Source: Clitoria ternatea (lineage: Eukaryota > Streptophyta > Magnoliopsida > Fabales > Fabaceae). Taken from it: a stretch of 64,000 bases of DNA. Within the stretch, counting starts at the first letter, position 1. Each line of letters starts with the position of its first letter. Position numbers and translations under genes: made by a program. Shown here in pieces: positions 1-9,510 of this stretch. The notes below the pieces were generated by a model, which saw only the letters and a program-made list of their open reading frames with translations, made no database searches and was not told where the DNA came from. The DNA is taken from positions 80,892,001 to 80,956,000 of the forward strand of contig CM075669.1 in the NCBI GenBank assembly GCA_037962975.1, in the 5' to 3' direction.

Positions 1-843
1 GGCCTTCCTAAGTTGGAGCTAGCTTTCCTTGATGGGCGAAGCGGTTTCCCACTGAAGCTTTTCTTAGGACTAGATCGCTGATGTTGAATCTCCATTTTTG
101 TATAGTCATATTGTAGCGCAGGGCAGCTTTAGCTTTGATGGCTTGATCCTAGACAAATATTGTTTCCCTTACTTCATGAAGCGAATATAGTTTGTTATTT
201 GATCTTGAACCGTTGTCCTTTTCGTTGAATTGCTAAACCCTTGGGGAAACTTGGTTGATCTAAACAGGTATTACTGTGTCCACTCCATATACCAACCGAA
301 ATAGAGCTTTACCCATAGATGAATAAGGCGTAGTACAATAGGCCCAAAGAACATGACATAGCTGATTTGCTCATTCTCCCTTTGCAAGTAACTTCTTCAA
401 ACCTTTTAAAATATTTCTATTCACTACCTCATCTTGCCCATTAGTCTGTGAGTGTTCAACTTATTAAAATATCTATACCTTCACTAGGACGTGGTGTTAG
501 TTATTGTTTTTTTGGAAGGCATCATATTTCTTAACATATTTAATGGCATCTTTGGTCATTGTGGGCCACCAATATCCTGCTCGTAGTATCTTCCTTGCTA
601 GGCTTTTTCCACCATAATGGTGATCATAAGTTCCTTTATGCACCTCGGCCATGACCTTATCTACTTCTGCTTCATTTAAACACTTCAAGTAAGGGGTCGA
701 TATTCCCCTTCGAAATAAATTTCCATCAACCAAAACAAAATTTGGAAGCCCCTTCTTCAATTTTTTCTTCTCAATACGGTCAGTTGGGAGTTATCCATTC
801 ACCATATATCGAATAATTAGGACGACCCAAAAGGCATTAGGGT
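1..843 (-). pseudogene. Tat-like Ty3/gypsy integrase fragment, copy A
   Basis: This is a broken piece of retrotransposon polyprotein read on the minus strand. At 760-497 it encodes an integrase H2C2 zinc-binding segment, recognisable by DGNLFRRG, the EVH and HHYGG histidines and GYWWPTMTKDA. Around 350-245 another frame gives LWAYCTTP and LVYGVDTVIP, typical of the integrase core end in the Tat lineage. Downstream, near 100-1, a degenerate integrase C-terminal region can be traced. Both expected zinc-binding cysteines are lost (KKYDAF where KKCDAC is usual), frames shift and the catalytic D,D,E middle is absent, so it cannot act. The lineage rests on motif wording only. Confidence 0.75.
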
Positions 844-1282
844 AAGTGATAAGAGTCCATTATATGACAATTTTCTGTAATATTTGGATAGCTATATTGA
901 GGAATTAACAGATTAAAAGCAAATTAATTGATAAATCAGTAAGAACTTGATATTTTATTCCCTAACCTTGGTTTTGTTAGCTATGATAGCTTGTAATCTA
1001 TGTTTTGTTACTTTTATTTAGGTTAACAGGGAATTGGAGAAAGGAATAAGTTAAAGTGGCAAGAATTCAAGCAAAAATGGAGTATCTCGCTTAAGTGAGG
1101 TCAGTATCGCTTAGGTGAGCCTTTCGCTTAAGCGTGGCTTTGCTCGCTTGAGTGAGAAAGAGATAAAGAGCACAATGAAGGTATTCGCTTGAGTGAGGTG
1201 TGTTTCTCCTAAGTGAAATTTATTCAGAAAGCATCAAATGGAATTTCGTTTGAGCGAGAATGTTACAGAAGCCAGAGGTGTT
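844..1282 (+). mobile_element. Truncated Athila-like LTR 5' part with palindromic-word array (copy A)
   Basis: This matches 3056-3497, the left part of the Athila-like LTR that continues at 6285. It starts at TGATAAGAGTCC. At 1085-1260 it holds about seven variants of CTCGCTTAAGCGAG, separated by unrelated spacers. No coding sequence is seen. Confidence 0.6.
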
Positions 1283-1503
1283 TTTCTCTTTTGTTTTTAG
1301 TATTTAAATGAAAATCTCAATAAATTTTTTACGGAAATAATTAATTAACAATTCCTCCATCATCAATATACTCACTTAGCCTAAAAGATCTCAAATATTT
1401 CTATATAATGTTTATAAAGCCTAAATTCCAATCAGAAGCTAAGAAAACCTGGTTTTGAGAAACAGGGGCCTGGCGCTACGTGCCAGCCATGCGACGCGCC
1501 AGA
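1283..1503 (-). mobile_element. Truncated end of a long LTR (minus orientation)
   Basis: Matches the left end of the solo LTR at 3498-6279, including the GCTACGCG words at 1470-1500. The terminal bases are missing, so this copy was clipped after or during the duplication. Confidence 0.55.
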
Positions 1504-2226
1504 CCATTTCCGTAATTCTAGCGCTCAACGCCAGCCCCACGCTATGCTTGGGTATGACAGTAGCAGCAATGTTGTTGTCATGGCTTTTTAGTCCATTTGG
1601 CCAACTTCCAAGAGCCCTACCTTGCTCAATTCATCTCCAAACCTCTCTAAACTTTGTGGGCTCCATGTTACCCCTAATCCAGAGCTGTTGGCCACTTTGG
1701 AGTTTTTCAACTGCTATAGGGTTTTAATCTTGATAACCGCTCTTGGGGCTTGTTTAGCCACTCCGGGGTTTAGTTTTAATAATTCCTCTTGGGGCTTATT
1801 AGCCACTCACGGGGTTAATTTTAATAACCGTTCTTGGGGCTTATTAGCCATTTCAGGGTTTAATTTTAATAACCGCTTTTGGGGCTTATTAGCTATTTTA
1901 GGGTTTAATTTTTATTCAGAATATACTAAGTCCTTTTAGACCGTGGTTTAACAAATAAAGCAAGATGAAAAAATCATATCTTTTTCTAGAACTGAACTGA
2001 TTTCATTTCTGGAGAAAGTACCTAGGCTGCATGCCTCATTAAAATCCTCCTAGGCAAAACCTTGTGAGAAAAAGCCTTGGTAGGGAAAAAGAATGCATGG
2101 CTTATGACGCCAGTTAGCGATAGTACATGCGTAAATTCTTGATATTCCACTTGTTCTTAAACACTTCACCCTGTAAAGTTTCTAAGAGGTAAGCTCCTCC
2201 TGAAGTGACACTGTTTACCTGATATG
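1504..2226. repeat. Spacer between the direct repeats, without a credible gene
   Basis: 1504-1727 has GC-richer sequence with further cgctcaacgccag-like words and no recognised gene. 1728-1915 is a 45-bp minisatellite. 1940-2226 resembles the non-coding region after integrase in Tat-type elements: CCTCATTAAAA, then a gapped AAACC..GAAAAA run, followed by the ggtcttcctaagttggagct boundary. Confidence 0.5.
1728..1915 (+). repeat. 45-bp minisatellite, four diverged units
   Basis: Four units of about 45 bp, each with the core CTTGGGGCTTATTAGCCA followed by a GGGTTTAATTTTAATAA run. Because 45 is divisible by three, an overlapping frame (1622-1939) stays open and gives a 15-residue repeat with the words SWGLLA and GFNFNN. 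The ORF has no recognised domain, so I treat it as a by-product of the repeat. Confidence 0.75.
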
Positions 2227-3055
2227 GGTCTTCCTAAGTTGGAGCTAGCTTTCCTTGATGGGCGAAGCGGTTTCCCACTAAAGCTTTTATCAGGACTAGA
2301 TCGCCGATGTTGAATCTCTATTTTATCAGGGCGACTTTAGCTTTGATGGCTTGATCCTAGACAAATATTATTTCCCTTACTTCATGAAGCGAATATAGTT
2401 TGTTATTTGATCTTGAATCGTTGCCTTTTTCGTTGAATTGCTAAACCTTTAGGGAAACCTGGTTGATCTGAATCGGTATTACTCTGTCCACTCCATATAC
2501 CAACCGAAGTAGAGCTTTACCCATAGATGAATAAGGCGTAGTACAATAGGCCCAAAGAACATGACATAGTTGATTTGCTCATTCTCCCTTTGCAAGTCAC
2601 TTCTTCAAACCTTTTAAAATATTTCTATTCACCACCTCATCCTGCCCATTAGTCTGTGAGTCTTTAACTTATGAAAATATCTAAACCTTCACTAGGACGT
2701 GGTGTTGGTTATTGTTTTTCTGGAAGGCATCACATTTCTTAACATATTTGATGGCATCTTTGGTCATTGTGGGCCACCAATATCCTGCCCGTAGTATCTT
2801 CCTTGCTAGGCTTTTTCCACCACAGTGGTGATCATAAGTTCCTTCATGCACCTCGGCCATGACCTTATCTACTTCTGCTTCATTTAAACAGTTCAAGTAA
2901 GGGGTTGATATTCCCCTTCGAAATAAACTTCCATCATCCAAAACAAAATTTGGAAGCTCCTTCTTTAATTTTTTCTTCTCGATACGGTCGGTTGGGAGTT
3001 GTCCATTCACTATATATCAGATAATTAGGACGACCCAAAAGGCATTAGGGTAAGT
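2227..3055 (-). pseudogene. Tat-like Ty3/gypsy integrase fragment, copy B
   Basis: Second copy of the fragment at 1-843. The longest open piece (3010-2681) keeps the H2C2 finger better than copy A: EVHEGTYDHHCGG, GYWWPTMTKDA and KKCDAF. One zinc-binding cysteine is present and the second is replaced by Phe. LTR-type sequence follows directly at 3056. There is no start codon context and no catalytic core. Confidence 0.75.
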
Positions 3056-3497
3056 GATAAGAGTCCATTGTATGACAATTTTCTGTAATATTTGGATAGC
3101 TATATTGAGGAATTAACAGATTAAAAGCAAATTAATTGATAAATCAGTAAGAAATTTATATTTTATTCCCTAACCTTGGTTTTGTTAGCTATGTTAGCTT
3201 GTAACCAATGTCTTGTTACTTTTATTTAGGTTAACAGGGAATTGGAGAAAGGAATAAGTTAAAGTGGCACGAATTCTAGCAAAAATGGAGTATCTCGCTT
3301 AAGTGAGGTCAGTATCGCTTAGGCGAGCCTCTCGCTTAAGCGTGGCTTTGCTTGCTTGAGTGTGAAAGAGATAAAGAGCACACTAAAGGTATTTGCTTGA
3401 GTGAGGTGAGGTGTGTTTCTCCTAAGTGAAATTTGTTCAGAAAGCATCAAATGGAATTTCGCTTGAGCGAGAATGTTATAGAAGCCAGAGGTGTTGC
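3056..3497 (+). mobile_element. Athila-like 5' LTR, left part
   Basis: Starts TGATAAGAGTCC and is interrupted at the target site GTTGC by the solo LTR 3498-6279; it resumes at 6285. It carries CTCGCTTAAGCGAG-type words from about 3293 to 3475. Joined with the right part it would be about 1.45 kb, lying just before an Athila-type primer-binding site and gag, which is why I call it that element's 5' LTR. Confidence 0.6.
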
Positions 3498-6279
3498 TGT
3501 AGCATCTTATACCTAATTTTTCTCTTTTGTTTTTAGTATTTAAATGAAAATCTCAATAAATTTTTTACGGAAATAATTAATTAACAATTCCTCCATCATC
3601 AATATACTCACTTAGCCTAAAAGATCTCAAATAATTTCTATATAATGTTTATAAAGCCTAAATTCCAATCAGAAGCTAAGAAAACCTGGTTTTGAGAAAC
3701 AGGGGCCTGGCGCTACGCGCCAGCCATGCGACGCGCCACACCAATCAACTTGAACTCATATAAAACACAAAATGAACAAGCAAACCAATTCTAAATATCC
3801 ATAAGGACTTATCGGGCAATTCCGGGGATACTGAATCCCATCAGATCTCCATTTTCCCTATCCAGTTCCTTAATATCACTTTAAATTCATTAACCCTCAC
3901 ATCCGAACTTCATAACTCTTTTATAACATTTTGCCAACACAATCAGATAATAATCAAACAAACATTTCCTGCCAATAATGCATGATACTGGATACCATAC
4001 GGCTACGTGCCGTAACTGAATCTAAATAAGCAATTCCGGGGCATAATGCATGAATAACTACCTATTAGCTTAATGCGATATCACACATAATCATTGCATA
4101 TTCACACCTAGATATATCACATATATAAACACTAGTGGCTCAGTGCCATTAACTATCATGCTAAAACCTACACACGTAAACACACATATATCACACAGGC
4201 ATACACAACACTAAAACACATAATGAGACCATATCCGAGCATGAATATATACATATCCATAAGTTATACATTCCATAATTTTAAAAATGTTCTGGCATTA
4301 CTCCGCTGCTCACTCGCACTAGTCTCCACGACATCCACAATATCCCTTCCTCATTTTCTGTAAAAATAATTATAAGGGTGAATACCTATCATTAAAATAT
4401 AATAAATTAACTAAAACAAGAATGACATCACCTGGAGAAACATACGCCTCCCTCACTGGTTAATCTTTCGATTCTTTATTTTAACAACTTCTCATTATGT
4501 TCTTTCCTCATCAAATTCTTTCTCAGTTATATGTATTTCAGAGAACCTCTAATATATCATTTGGTATCAACCTTAATATTGCTCTATGATTGCTTACATT
4601 AATTATCAGCATTAATCAAATATAACATCAAAAAATCCATCACCATCATCAATATAAATCAATCAGACTATCAACAATTCATCATCATCAATATCAAAAT
4701 CATACATAAAGCATCATCATCAATTCGATTCATTATCATAAATCAATAGCACAACTCATCAAATTGATTCTCAATTCATAAATCAATCTTAAACTCATAA
4801 TTCAATCATAACTGACTCTTAGATCACGTCATATAAATGACACTTAGTATCTGAAGACTAAAGGAGCAGCCATCAGTTGGGAGTCACACCGACTTCCCGT
4901 GAACTCTACATGGTCCATCGAGCCACACACCGGCTCCCCACCTCAACCATTAGGTCTCTACATGGACCACTGGGTAGCTCAACTAGATCTTTACCTAGAC
5001 CAGTAGAGCCAAAAGCAAGGGGTAATACATACCAAATGACTGTCCACACCACATAACATGCATATACATCATATAATTATCATCCATCTCATCAATCAAA
5101 TATAATTCCGGCATGAAAGCCATCTCCTTTAAACATCATCATCAAAGCCATTACCTAGCATAAATCCGATATCATCAATATCACATATCCAATTTACCAT
5201 TAATTCTCACAATCACATAACTCATAATCATAATTCATCATATACATATATTTCAAAGCCTCATTTTCATCATAACTCAATACTTCCTTATCCCAATCAT
5301 TACATTCTTATTACAATCATCTTTATTTCACTGATCATAATTATCGATCTCAGTATATAATCCTAAACAGTTCTAAACCATATATTCTCACACGAACCAT
5401 TCACATAAATACACAATTACATTTCTCTACATAGAAATTTCGTAAAACATTAATTAAATACTCACTACAAAACTCCCCTTACCTCGATTCCCTTGCTTTT
5501 CCATTATCCGCAAGCATCGGTACACCTAAAACACTGAATTTACCAAAATTATAAAAGAGGTTTAGGAATTTAACCACTAAAATTCTATTTTAACTTAAGA
5601 AACACTTGAAAATCAATTCTTAAAGCTCCATAAGCTTACTCTTATTAAAACTATCAGTTATTCCAAGAAACTCCTAATTCTGTCAAACCTCCAACATCTT
5701 ATTTATAGCTTACATGAAACAAAACTCAATTCCATCACTTAAACTCTCCTTTAAGAGCCGTGAAGGACTCTTTAACCGATTCATAATCTCAAATTTCAAA
5801 GAAATCTAGAAATAGAAGAAAACTTCCACCAAAACTAAAAGTTGAGGGATTTTAGGTGTTTACCTCATGTTTTCACCTTTAATCTGCCATTAATTTTGAA
5901 TTCCAACTAAAAAATTTGTTTGAATCCATGTCTTAGGGCTTAAAGGAAAAGAAATGAGAGAAATAGCCCTAACTTGATATTTTAACTTCTGTTTTGTGTG
6001 GCTACCATTGTAACCTTTTAATTCTGATCGCGACGTTGGCGCTACGCGCCCCCCTGACCTTACCCGTTAGGTTCAAAATTCCACCCTTACGCTACGCGTC
6101 ACTCTGACGCTACGCGTCAGGTTTCCTATCTTGACACTACGCGTTAAGTAAAAACCTCAATTTCTCTTTTTATTCCATTCTGAACTTACACAAATGCCAC
6201 AAATTCTTAAATTTTCATAATTTAAATTCATTTCCACATTTATTCGTTCTTTCTAAATATAAAAATGTGGGATGTTATA
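3498..6279 (-). mobile_element. Solo LTR, 2782 bp, related to the Tekay LTRs
   Basis: The left end TGTAGCATC and right end GGGATGTTATA form an imperfect inverted terminus. The 5-bp target duplication GTTGC is visible at 3493-3497 and 6280-6284. There are no coding domains, so it is a solo LTR. GCTACGCG-type words lie near both ends (3706-3745 and 6035-6145), as in the LTRs of the chromovirus at 43278-61713. The middle (4830-5030) also shares the 'ccactgggtagctc' block with those LTRs, reverse-complemented. Confidence 0.8.
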
Positions 6280-6284
6280 GTTGC

Positions 6285-7288
6285 TGTCACTTGAGTAAGA
6301 ACTAATTTGCTCAAGCGAAAAAGGGACAGACTACAATAGAGTAGTATGATCAAACTGTTTCTCGCTTGAGTGAGACTATGCTCGCTTAAGTGAGACTTCG
6401 AAGAATTAAGTAGCTCACTCAACATTTGCAAGTATCTCTCGCTTGAGTGAGACTACTTATATTTAAAGAAAAAGCTCAAGTTTTTGAGACAGCTTGGAAC
6501 GTGAAAGGACGACTCTTCATTTCTCTCTTGCAAAAGGTTGTGAAGGTCGTGAAAGCTGTTTTCCTCTCCTTTATCTCTGATTTTATGATTTGTAATGGCT
6601 ACCATGAGTAGCTAAACTGCTTTTTGAGATTGGATGTAGTCGATTCAAGCCCGACGTATATTGGCTCTGTATTTATATATATGGTATTTTGATCTATTGG
6701 TTTTGGTATTTCATTCTAGGCTTATTTTTTGATTCTATTGGATAAATAGTTTCTTGATTTAGTTTTTTTAAGTTGTTGGAAAATGATTTGTGAAACTTGA
6801 TCTGAATGAAATACTCGATACGCTCAGGTGTTAGGAATAGCTTCTAATGTGTTGAACGCTTTTAACAACTGATTATAACACTGGAAAATTTCTTAAAATG
6901 ATTGAGGGGTCGATGTTTTAGGAGTTTTCTTAAGATTTCGTATTTAAGGAATCAAAATGAATGACTTTTGATTTGTTGTGTAAAAATTGATTATTCTAAA
7001 TACCATTTATATGAATACATTTAGGGTTCGGGTGAGATAGATAAAATATGACCCCAACCTCTTTCTATTTGATTGTCCTTTTATTTGAATGCTATTTAGG
7101 CTTGTATCTATATTTAGTTTTTAGTTTTATAATATCATAGTGAAAATCCACTCTTTTCCCGCTCAAATTATTCAAACTAAAGTTTTTAAATTTCAATAGT
7201 CCCTCAGTGGAACGACACTCATTTTACTACAACTGAACGTGAGGTAAACTTACCATATAATCACACACCATAAGTATTTACTAAGTTT
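6285..7288 (+). mobile_element. Athila-like 5' LTR, right part
   Basis: Continues the LTR after the solo-LTR insertion. 6290-6452 completes the palindromic-word array (CTCGCTTGAGTGAG variants). A TATA-like tatatttaaag follows at 6458-6468, then a transcribed-looking stretch. The 3' end (ccctcagtggaacgacac, about 7200-7288) resembles the ends of known Athila LTRs and runs straight into the primer-binding site. A small minus-strand ORF at 6431-6240 overlaps the array and the solo-LTR end and is not a gene. Confidence 0.65.
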
Positions 7289-7306
7289 TGGCGTCGTTCC
7301 TACGGA
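7289..7306 (+). other. Athila-type primer-binding site, degenerate
   Basis: TGGCGTCGTTCCTACGGA resembles the tRNA-Asp-complementary primer site typical of Athila elements (TGGCGCCGTTGCCGGGGA), with several mismatches. Its place between LTR and gag supports the call. Confidence 0.6.
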
Positions 7307-7473
7307 GCAGTTTAAATTTGAAATTTAGTTGTTATAATTCAGTGTTGTTATTATTGTTTATATTGTTCATAGTTTATTGGTTTTTAATAATTGTTATTCG
7401 TTATCTTACTTAACATTTGCTTTAGTGCAATTTATGCTGTTAAGAGGACAGGTTCCTGGGGAGGAATTGTAGT

Positions 7474-8270
7474 TTGATCCAGAAATCAAAAAAAACTGCC
7501 AGAAAAAATAGAAGCAAGTCCAAGAAAAGGAAGCAAGGTTTTGAGCAAGGCCAATCCTCGACTACACCTCCTATTTCTGAATCACCAATCACAACCACAA
7601 ACCTTTTGCAACCAGAAGAAGTAATGGATGGCCAGCAGAATAATCTGCTAAGAAGAACCTTGGTAGACTATGCAACTCAGCAAGGCCCAAGATATTTTTC
7701 TACCATTGCCATTCCAGCCACAACACGAGCTCTTAGATGAAGCCCGCTTTCTTGAGTCTCATAAGTGCACACCAATTCACTGGAATGTCCAACGAAGACC
7801 CTTACACTCATTTGTCCATATATTATGTGTTGGTTAGTATTGTGGGATTTGAGCAAGGAGACTTAAAAGCTGTCTATCTTCGTTTATTTCCATTTTCTTT
7901 GGCAGGTAAAGCTAAGGAGTGGCTCCAATCGCATCCTAATCAGAGCTTAAGCAGTTGGACAGATGTGGAAGAAAAGTTCTTACACAGATTCTTTCCATCA
8001 TCTAGATTTATCAAAGCCAAATCTAACATTTCAATATTCCGTCAAGGACCTGAAGAGCCTTTTTATGAAGCTTGGGATCAATTTAAATCCTTGCTTAGGA
8101 AGTGTCCTAATCATGGGTTTAAAGAGGTTACCCAACTAAACATTTTTTATAGCAGACTGAGACCTAACACTAAAATGATTTTAGATGTAGCAGCTGGAGG
8201 CACAATGATGATGGTGGATGCTGAACAAGCCACAAGAATAATTAAAGCATTGTGTTCTACAAATTATTAG
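7474..8270 (+). pseudogene. Athila-like gag, N-terminal and capsid region, frameshifted
   Basis: The frame opening at 7474 is Lys-rich, then has RRTLVDYATQQGP, typical of Athila gag leaders. It stops at 7740. A second frame overlapping by four bases (7737-8270) holds the retrotransposon gag domain: SNEDPYTHL, LRLFPFSLAGKAKEWLQS, EEKFLHRFFP, YEAWDQFKSLLRKCPNHG and DVAAGGTMM. The domain is complete and well conserved in wording. The frame change and later stops make it a dead copy of a structural particle protein. Confidence 0.85.
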
Positions 8271-9212
8271 GCTCAGCATGATCTCCATCAAGTGCATAGG
8301 AAAAAGATGTTAGATCTGAGCACAACTGATGCATCTTAGCTCAAAATAAAATCTTAACCCAGCAAATAGAAGCTTTAACACAACAAATGGCAAAGCTTTC
8401 ACAATAATTACATGTTGTTCATTCTTCTTTCATGTAACAACAACCGCCATTAAGGTGTGATTTTTATGGTGGTGACCATCCCAATGGACATTGTGGTACC
8501 CAAGAAGAATCTGTTCATTACATGGGTAATCAAGGTAGGTTAGATAATTTTAATTCCAATTCTTCTAACCCCCTTTCTAAGGTGGAGACAAAATCAAAAT
8601 CAAGTTGCAAATTGGAAATAAGAAGTAAGTCCATCCAATGGTTCAAATTATCAGTAAAATTTTCCTTCCTTACTTGAGAAGACTTCAAAGCTTAAAGATA
8701 CTTTGGAGAAATTTATGCAGGCTTCATTAGAAAACCAAAAAAACATTGAAGCATCAATCGGAAACTTAGAGACCCAGGTAAGACAACTTGCCCACCAAAT
8801 TACTGATCAACAGGGTCACCAATATAGAGCCAACACTCAGCCTAACCCTAAGGAACACTGTAAAGCAATCACCACTCGCAGTGGAAAGGTTTTGAAAGGA
8901 GGGGTGAGTGAAAATAAGAGGGTGGAAGAGGAAATTTTGTCTAAAAAATAAAACAATATTGAGAAAGAATTAAATGATGTGGAGGAAGGATTTGAAAATC
9001 TGAGTGAAAAGAAAAGAGAGGTAGGAAAGGAAAAGAATAAAGAGAGTGAGTTTGTTAATAGTGATAGCGAGATTGTATATAAAAAGAAAGAGAGGATGAA
9101 AAATAAAGAGGAAAAGAGTGAAAAAGGTAAGGAGAAGGTTGAAACACCAGTTTCACTGTTGAAAAACCTACATTATCCTAAAAATCCTTCCAAGAAAGAC
9201 AAGGAGAGGTAG
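8271..9212 (+). pseudogene. Athila-like gag C-terminal region with broken zinc knuckle
   Basis: Around 8456-8530 a knuckle-like CDFYGGDHPNGHCG is readable, with Tyr where the second Cys is expected. At 8703-8951 an open piece has SIGNLETQVRQLAHQ and PKEHCKAITTRSGKV, the linker typical of Athila polyproteins. 8979-9212 is a Lys/Glu-rich linker (KEKNKESEF, KKKERMKNKEEK). Stops and frame changes lie between these pieces. Confidence 0.75.
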
Positions 9213-9263
9213 TTTGCAAGGTTCATGTACATTTTCAAATGATTACAGATTAACATTCCATTT

Positions 9264-9510
9264 ATGGAAGCCATGGAGAAAATGTCAACCTATGCCAAGT
9301 TTATGATGGATTTTCTCTCAAAGAAGGAAAGATTCTTTGAAAAGACTGTTGAGTTAAAAGTTGGCAGTAGTGTAATCATTCAGAAGGCACTACCACAGAA
9401 GACCAAGGATCCTAGAAGTTTCACCAGTCTTGTCACTATTGGTTCTCTACCAATGGGTAAGGTACTTTTGGATCTTGGATCCAGTATACATTTGATTCCC
9501 CTATCCATGT
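9264..9510 (+). pseudogene. Athila-like aspartic protease, 5' half
   Basis: Encodes MEAMEKMSTYAKFMMDFL, KALPQKTKDPRSFT and TIGSLPMGKVLLDLGSS followed by LIPLSML. DLGSS is the active-site loop; Athila proteases use DLG(A/S)S rather than the usual DTG/DSG. The reading frame is cut within SML at the target site CATGT and continues at 12982 beyond a 3.5 kb LTR. Confidence 0.85.

Larger units (their letters stand above)
1..1503. repeat. Direct repeat, copy A of a duplicated segment
   Basis: The first 1503 bases match 2227-3743 almost base for base. The copy covers the integrase fragment, the start of an Athila-like LTR and the end of a second LTR. It stops at the word gcgacgcgcca, after which the copies differ. 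Copy A lacks about two dozen bases found in copy B near 3493-3516. The left limit is outside the window. Because the duplicated block includes a nested LTR end, the duplication is younger than that insertion. Confidence 0.85.
2227..3743. repeat. Direct repeat, copy B
   Basis: Partner of 1-1503. Copy B keeps the 5' end of the nested LTR (TGTAGCATC at 3498) and its target-site duplication, so it is the less damaged version. Confidence 0.85.

Noticed and set aside
3498..6279. Full-length retrotransposon
   Set aside because: Exact 5-bp duplication flanks a 2.8 kb unit with no gag-pol, primer site or internal LTR pair, so a solo LTR fits better.
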